Source of the DNA: Rhodoplanes sp. Z2-YC6860
GTDB taxonomy: Bacteria > Pseudomonadota > Alphaproteobacteria > Rhizobiales > Xanthobacteraceae
Direction: 5' to 3'
Assembly: GCF_001579845.1 (NCBI RefSeq)
Contig: NZ_CP007440.1
Span: 2,050,001 to 2,114,000 of the forward strand
Length of the DNA stretch: 64,000 bases
Shown here: positions 61,261-64,000 of the stretch, one piece after another
How the letters are laid out: each line of letters begins with the position of its first letter
Position numbering within the stretch: the stretch's first letter is position 1
Notes under the pieces: generated by a model
Told to the model about the DNA's origin: nothing
What the model saw: only the letters and a program-made list of their open reading frames with translations
Databases searched by the model: none
Position numbers and translations under genes: made by a program

Positions 61261-62055
61261 TTATTTGCCCGCGGCCTTGAGGATTTTCTGCAATTCGCGG
61301 TGCACGGTCTCGTTGCCGACCACGATATTGCGTTTGTCGAACATCGCGTCGCCGCCCTCGATGTCGGTGGCATAGCCGCCGGCCTCGCGGACCAGCACGA
61401 TACCGGCCGCCATATCCCAGGGCGAGATGTTCTGCTCCCAGTAGGCATCGAGCCGGCCGGCCGCCACATAGGCGAGGTCGAGCGCCGCCGCGCCGAACCG
61501 TCGCAGGCCTGCGACCCGGTCCTGCACCGCGCTCAATTCCTTGATGCCGAGTTCCAAATCACCACGGCCGTGATGCGGCAGGCCGCAGGCGATCACCGTG
61601 TCGATCAGACGCGTGCGCGCCGCGACGCGAATACGCCTATCGTTGAGGAACGCACCCTTGCCGCGTTCGGCAGTGAACAGCTCGTCGGTGATCGGATTGT
61701 AGATCACGCCGGCCACCATGCTGCCGGAGCGTTCGAGCCCGATCGAAATGCAGAACTGCGGAATGCCGTGCAGGAAGTTGGTGGTGCCGTCGAGCGGATC
61801 GACGATCCATCGGTGGGTCGGGTCACTGCCCTCGCGGCTGCCGCCTTCCTCACCGAGGAAGCCATAGCCCGGGCGCGCCTTGGATAGCTCCGTGTAGAGC
61901 GTCTCCTCGGCGCGGCGGTCAGCGGCGGTGACGAAGTTCGCAGGCCCCTTCATCGAGACCTGCAGGTTCTCGACCTCGCCGAAGTCGCGCTTCAGCGAGC
62001 GTGCGGCCTTGCGGGCCGCTCCAACCATCACGTTGAGCAGTGCGGAATGAGGCAT
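61261..62055 (-). CDS. suhB: Inositol monophosphatase family protein
   Basis: This 264-residue magnesium-dependent phosphatase of the IMPase/SuhB/CysQ fold has motif 1 YGFLGEEGG, motif 2 WIVDPLDGTTNFLHGIPQF and motif 3 EQNISPWDMAAGIVLVREAGG. It cleaves inositol-1-phosphate or related sugar phosphates; a SuhB-type role in RNA polymerase complexes is known for E. coli but not implied here. It starts immediately after the efp stop (62055/62056) and is probably translated from the same mRNA. Confidence 0.9.
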   Translation of the reverse strand: MPHSALLNVMVGAARKAARSLKRDFGEVENLQVSMKGPANFVTAADRRAEETLYTELSKARPGYGFLGEEGGSREGSDPTHRWIVDPLDGTTNFLHGIPQFCISIGLERSGSMVAGVIYNPITDELFTAERGKGAFLNDRRIRVAARTRLIDTVIACGLPHHGRGDLELGIKELSAVQDRVAGLRRFGAAALDLAYVAAGRLDAYWEQNISPWDMAAGIVLVREAGGYATDIEGGDAMFDKRNIVVGNETVHRELQKILKAAGK

Positions 62056-62622
62056 TTACTCGGCCCGCCGCACGTAAGTGACTTCGTCGGTCGAGACGAC
62101 GATCTTCTCGCCGGCTTCGATGAAGGGCGGCACCTGGATGCGCAGTCCGTTTTCCAGCGTTGCCGACTTGTAGGACGACGAGGCGGTCTGGCCCTTGATG
62201 TGCGGATCAGCCTCGGCGATCTCGAGCACCACGGTCTCGGGCAGCTTGATGCCGATCGGCCGGTCCTGATGCAGCTGCACCTGCACGTTCATGCCGTCCT
62301 GCAGGAAGCTCGAGCGCTCGCCGACGAAATCCTCGGCGAGCTCGATCTGGTCATATGTTGCGGTGTCCATGAATACGAGCTGGTCGCCCTGCTTGTAGAG
62401 AAACTGAAACTGCCGGCGCTCGACTTCGGTTTCCTCGACACGGTCGGTGCCGCCGAAACGCTGGTTGAGCTTGCGGCCGTCGAGAATGTTCTTCAACTCG
62501 ACCTGGTTGTAGGCCGGTCCCTTGCCGGGTTTCACCGCGACGGTCTTGACGGCGGCCCAGAGCGAGCCGTCGTGCTCCAGCACCATGCCGGGCCGGATTT
62601 CGCTGCCGCTGATCTTGGCCAT
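62056..62622 (-). CDS. efp: Elongation factor P
   Basis: This 188-residue translation factor relieves stalling at polyproline. It has the three beta-barrel domains of [40 protein letters not shown] (with the lysine loop that is modified in many bacteria), [14 protein letters not shown] and the C-terminal GDKIVVST-like [14 protein letters not shown]. Length is typical. It leads efp-suhB on the minus strand. Confidence 0.95.
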   Translation of the reverse strand: MAKISGSEIRPGMVLEHDGSLWAAVKTVAVKPGKGPAYNQVELKNILDGRKLNQRFGGTDRVEETEVERRQFQFLYKQGDQLVFMDTATYDQIELAEDFVGERSSFLQDGMNVQVQLHQDRPIGIKLPETVVLEIAEADPHIKGQTASSSYKSATLENGLRIQVPPFIEAGEKIVVSTDEVTYVRRAE

Positions 62623-62687
62623 GAACTGTCCGCCGCCGCCTTATTTCGTTCGCCAGCGGTGCAGATGCCCCGACCCGGCGAGCGCCG

Positions 62688-63767
62688 TCAAGGCTTTGCC
62701 TGAGCCGGCGGCGTCAGTGTCTGGGCCTGGGTCGGCTGTTGCGCCGTTGGCTGGGTCTGATCGAACGGGGTCGGCCCGCGAACCTGCATCAGGGCGATCC
62801 AGGGCTTGGCCTTCTCCTCGGCCTTGGCCCGGTCTGCCGGGTTCATCTTGCGCACGAAGTCTTCGAGGTACTGGTCGTTGCTGCCGCCGGCGACGGCGAT
62901 CATGTGCCATCGCGCGGCTTCCACCGGATCGGCCTTGATGCCGCGGCCCGACGCGTACATCAGCGCCAGCCGGCTCTGCGCCGGCGCGCTGTTTTTCTTG
63001 GCGGCCTTCAGCAGGAATTCGCCCGCGGCGCGCTCGTCCTGCTTCACGCCGGTGCCGTTGAACAGCGCGATGGCGTATTCGACCTCGGCGTCGGTGTAGC
63101 CCGCGCGGGCCGACGCCGCGAGCAGCCGCGTCGCCTCCTGCGCGTTCATCTTCACGCCGCGGCCTTCCCTGTAGAAGGTGGCGAGCGCGTATTGCGCCTG
63201 CGGGTTGCCGGCGTCGGCGGCGGTCTTCATCAACTCGGCCGCGCGTGTGAAATCCTGCGGCAAGAGCTGGCCTTCGAGATAGAGCAGGGCGAGGTCGTAA
63301 GCCGCGATGATATGGCCGAGCTTGGCGGCGTCGCCGAGGAGCTTCGCGCCCGCGGCGCGGTCAGTCGGACCGGCGCGCCCGCTGAGGCGGAACATCGCGA
63401 GCGCAAAGATCGCCTCGCGGTCGCCGCGCGCCGCGGCGAGCTTGTACCACTCGTTGGCCTTTTTATCGTCGTTGGGCACGCCGAGCCCGTCGGCATAGAG
63501 CTCACCGAGCAGCGTCATGGCCTTCGGGTCGTTCTTCTCGTCGACGCGTTTGGTGGCTTCGCGAAACGCTGTGAGATAGAGACCGCGCTGGAATGCGGCA
63601 TAGGCGACGTCGCCCTCGTCGGAACTGGCCGCCGGCGGGGCGGCAGAACTTGGCTGCGAAGGCTTGGGCTGCGGCGCGGGTTTCGGCTGTGCCAGCGCGG
63701 CCTGCGACAGCAGGGCCGCGGCGAGGGCTGCGGCTCCGATCCGCGAAGCGTTCCAGACGACGTTCAT
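62688..63767 (-). CDS. Sel1-repeat (TPR-like) exported protein
   Basis: This 359-residue protein has a signal peptide (MNVVWNASRIGAAALAAALLSQAALA), a Pro-rich linker, then about seven Sel1-like repeats of 36 residues (for example AMTLLGELYADGLGVPNDDKKANEWYKLAAARGD and AQSRLALMYASGRGIKADPVEAARWHMIAVAGG) and a Gln/Pro-rich tail. Sel1 proteins are scaffolds. The stop codon of the preceding thiE-like gene is directly adjacent to its ATG (TGA then ATG), so the two are coupled. It lies 65 bases upstream of efp. Confidence 0.87.
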   Translation of the reverse strand: MNVVWNASRIGAAALAAALLSQAALAQPKPAPQPKPSQPSSAAPPAASSDEGDVAYAAFQRGLYLTAFREATKRVDEKNDPKAMTLLGELYADGLGVPNDDKKANEWYKLAAARGDREAIFALAMFRLSGRAGPTDRAAGAKLLGDAAKLGHIIAAYDLALLYLEGQLLPQDFTRAAELMKTAADAGNPQAQYALATFYREGRGVKMNAQEATRLLAASARAGYTDAEVEYAIALFNGTGVKQDERAAGEFLLKAAKKNSAPAQSRLALMYASGRGIKADPVEAARWHMIAVAGGSNDQYLEDFVRKMNPADRAKAEEKAKPWIALMQVRGPTPFDQTQPTAQQPTQAQTLTPPAQAKP

Positions 63768-64000
63768 TCAAACCTTCTCCGGCAGTGCGAGCTTCGCCCC
63801 CGCTTCCGCGACGACCGCCGCTGGACCGCGCGGATCGTCCCAGATGCTGCCGCCGATCGCAACGAAATCGGCCCCGGCTGCGGCGAGCGGTCCCACCTCG
63901 TCGAGCGTGGCCGCATAGGCCACACACGGCACCTCGAACAGGTCGGCCCACCACCCGACGCGTTCGAGGATCGCGCCAAATGACGGCCGGCTGCCGTCCG
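63768..64000 (-). CDS. thiE: Thiamine phosphate synthase-like protein, C-terminal part
   Basis: The last 77 residues of this gene run into the window from beyond its edge. They read FGAILERVGWWADLFEVPCV, AYAATLDEVGPLAAAGADFV, AIGGSIWDDPRGPAAVVAEA and GAKLALPEKV, matching the end of the TenI/ThiE TIM barrel (GADFVAIGGSIW with the phosphate-binding loop). The full gene would make thiamine phosphate from its pyrimidine and thiazole parts, or be a TenI-like relative. The stop touches the Sel1 gene start. Confidence 0.72.
   Translation of the reverse strand, partial: DGSRPSFGAILERVGWWADLFEVPCVAYAATLDEVGPLAAAGADFVAIGGSIWDDPRGPAAVVAEAGAKLALPEKV

Overview
The window looks like chromosome of a high-GC alphaproteobacterium of the order Hyphomicrobiales (Rhizobiales), near Bradyrhizobiaceae/Xanthobacteraceae. 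The grounds are the three-gene proton-translocating transhydrogenase (pntAA-pntAB-pntB), a short aa3-type cytochrome oxidase subunit IV, rcdA, trcR (DUF1013), two DUF465 proteins, DUF1192, several tricarboxylate-transporter (TTT/Bug) binding proteins, and several families of palindromic interspersed repeats. I saw no rRNA, tRNA, CRISPR array, complete insertion sequence or prophage. Species cannot be fixed from the sequence alone.

Layout. 1-4.7 kb: 3' end of an M3 oligopeptidase, an exported esterase, an ABC1/UbiB-type kinase and a small exported protein. 4.9-8.4 kb: a less GC-rich accessory stretch holding a frameshifted membrane flippase/O-antigen-ligase fusion and 1.3 kb of repeats without genes. 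8.4-11.7 kb: oxidase subunit IV and the transhydrogenase operon, split by a large repeat hairpin. 11.7-16.9 kb: FkbM methyltransferase, hydrolase, membrane protein, TPR lipoprotein, ribosomal protein S21 with a Gly/Arg tail, and a divergent DUF465 pair. 17-20 kb: three tandem TTT binding proteins. 20.2-22.7 kb: a CHASE-GGDEF-EAL c-di-GMP enzyme.

22.9-30.4 kb: a His-rich PadR regulator with tandem operator repeats, then nirB-nirD-nirC behind a sigma-54 promoter with a long leader, a PP2C phosphatase-kinase fusion, and a periplasmic binding protein. 30.4-40.4 kb: another TTT binding protein, a fatty acyl-CoA ligase, two TauE/SafE exporters, propionyl-CoA synthetase, DoxX and a large membrane regulator. 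40.5-45.7 kb: MerR, ABC exporter, rpmE, rcdA, DUF1192 and a quinone oxidoreductase. Between rcdA and DUF1192 lies a strong candidate small RNA under two CtrA boxes.

45.7-50.8 kb: NagZ-like glycosidase, a second GGDEF-EAL protein with a degenerate GGDEF site, and a deaminase. 50.8-52 kb: a small AT-richer islet with a frameshifted membrane peptide. 52-64 kb: mostly housekeeping genes: ModA-like protein, YqgE, DsbD-like protein, peroxiredoxin, rnhA-thrB, ispH, trcR, a MotA/OmpA-like pair with a GNAT enzyme, inositol phosphatase, efp, a Sel1 protein and the end of a thiE-like gene.

Three regulatory themes stand out. One is cell-cycle control (rcdA, trcR, CtrA boxes, candidate antisense-type RNA). 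Another is nitrogen control of nitrite assimilation (sigma-54 promoter, possible ANTAR-type leader, linked kinase/phosphatase). The third is a dense set of hairpin repeats, some abutting stop codons and showing compensatory base changes.
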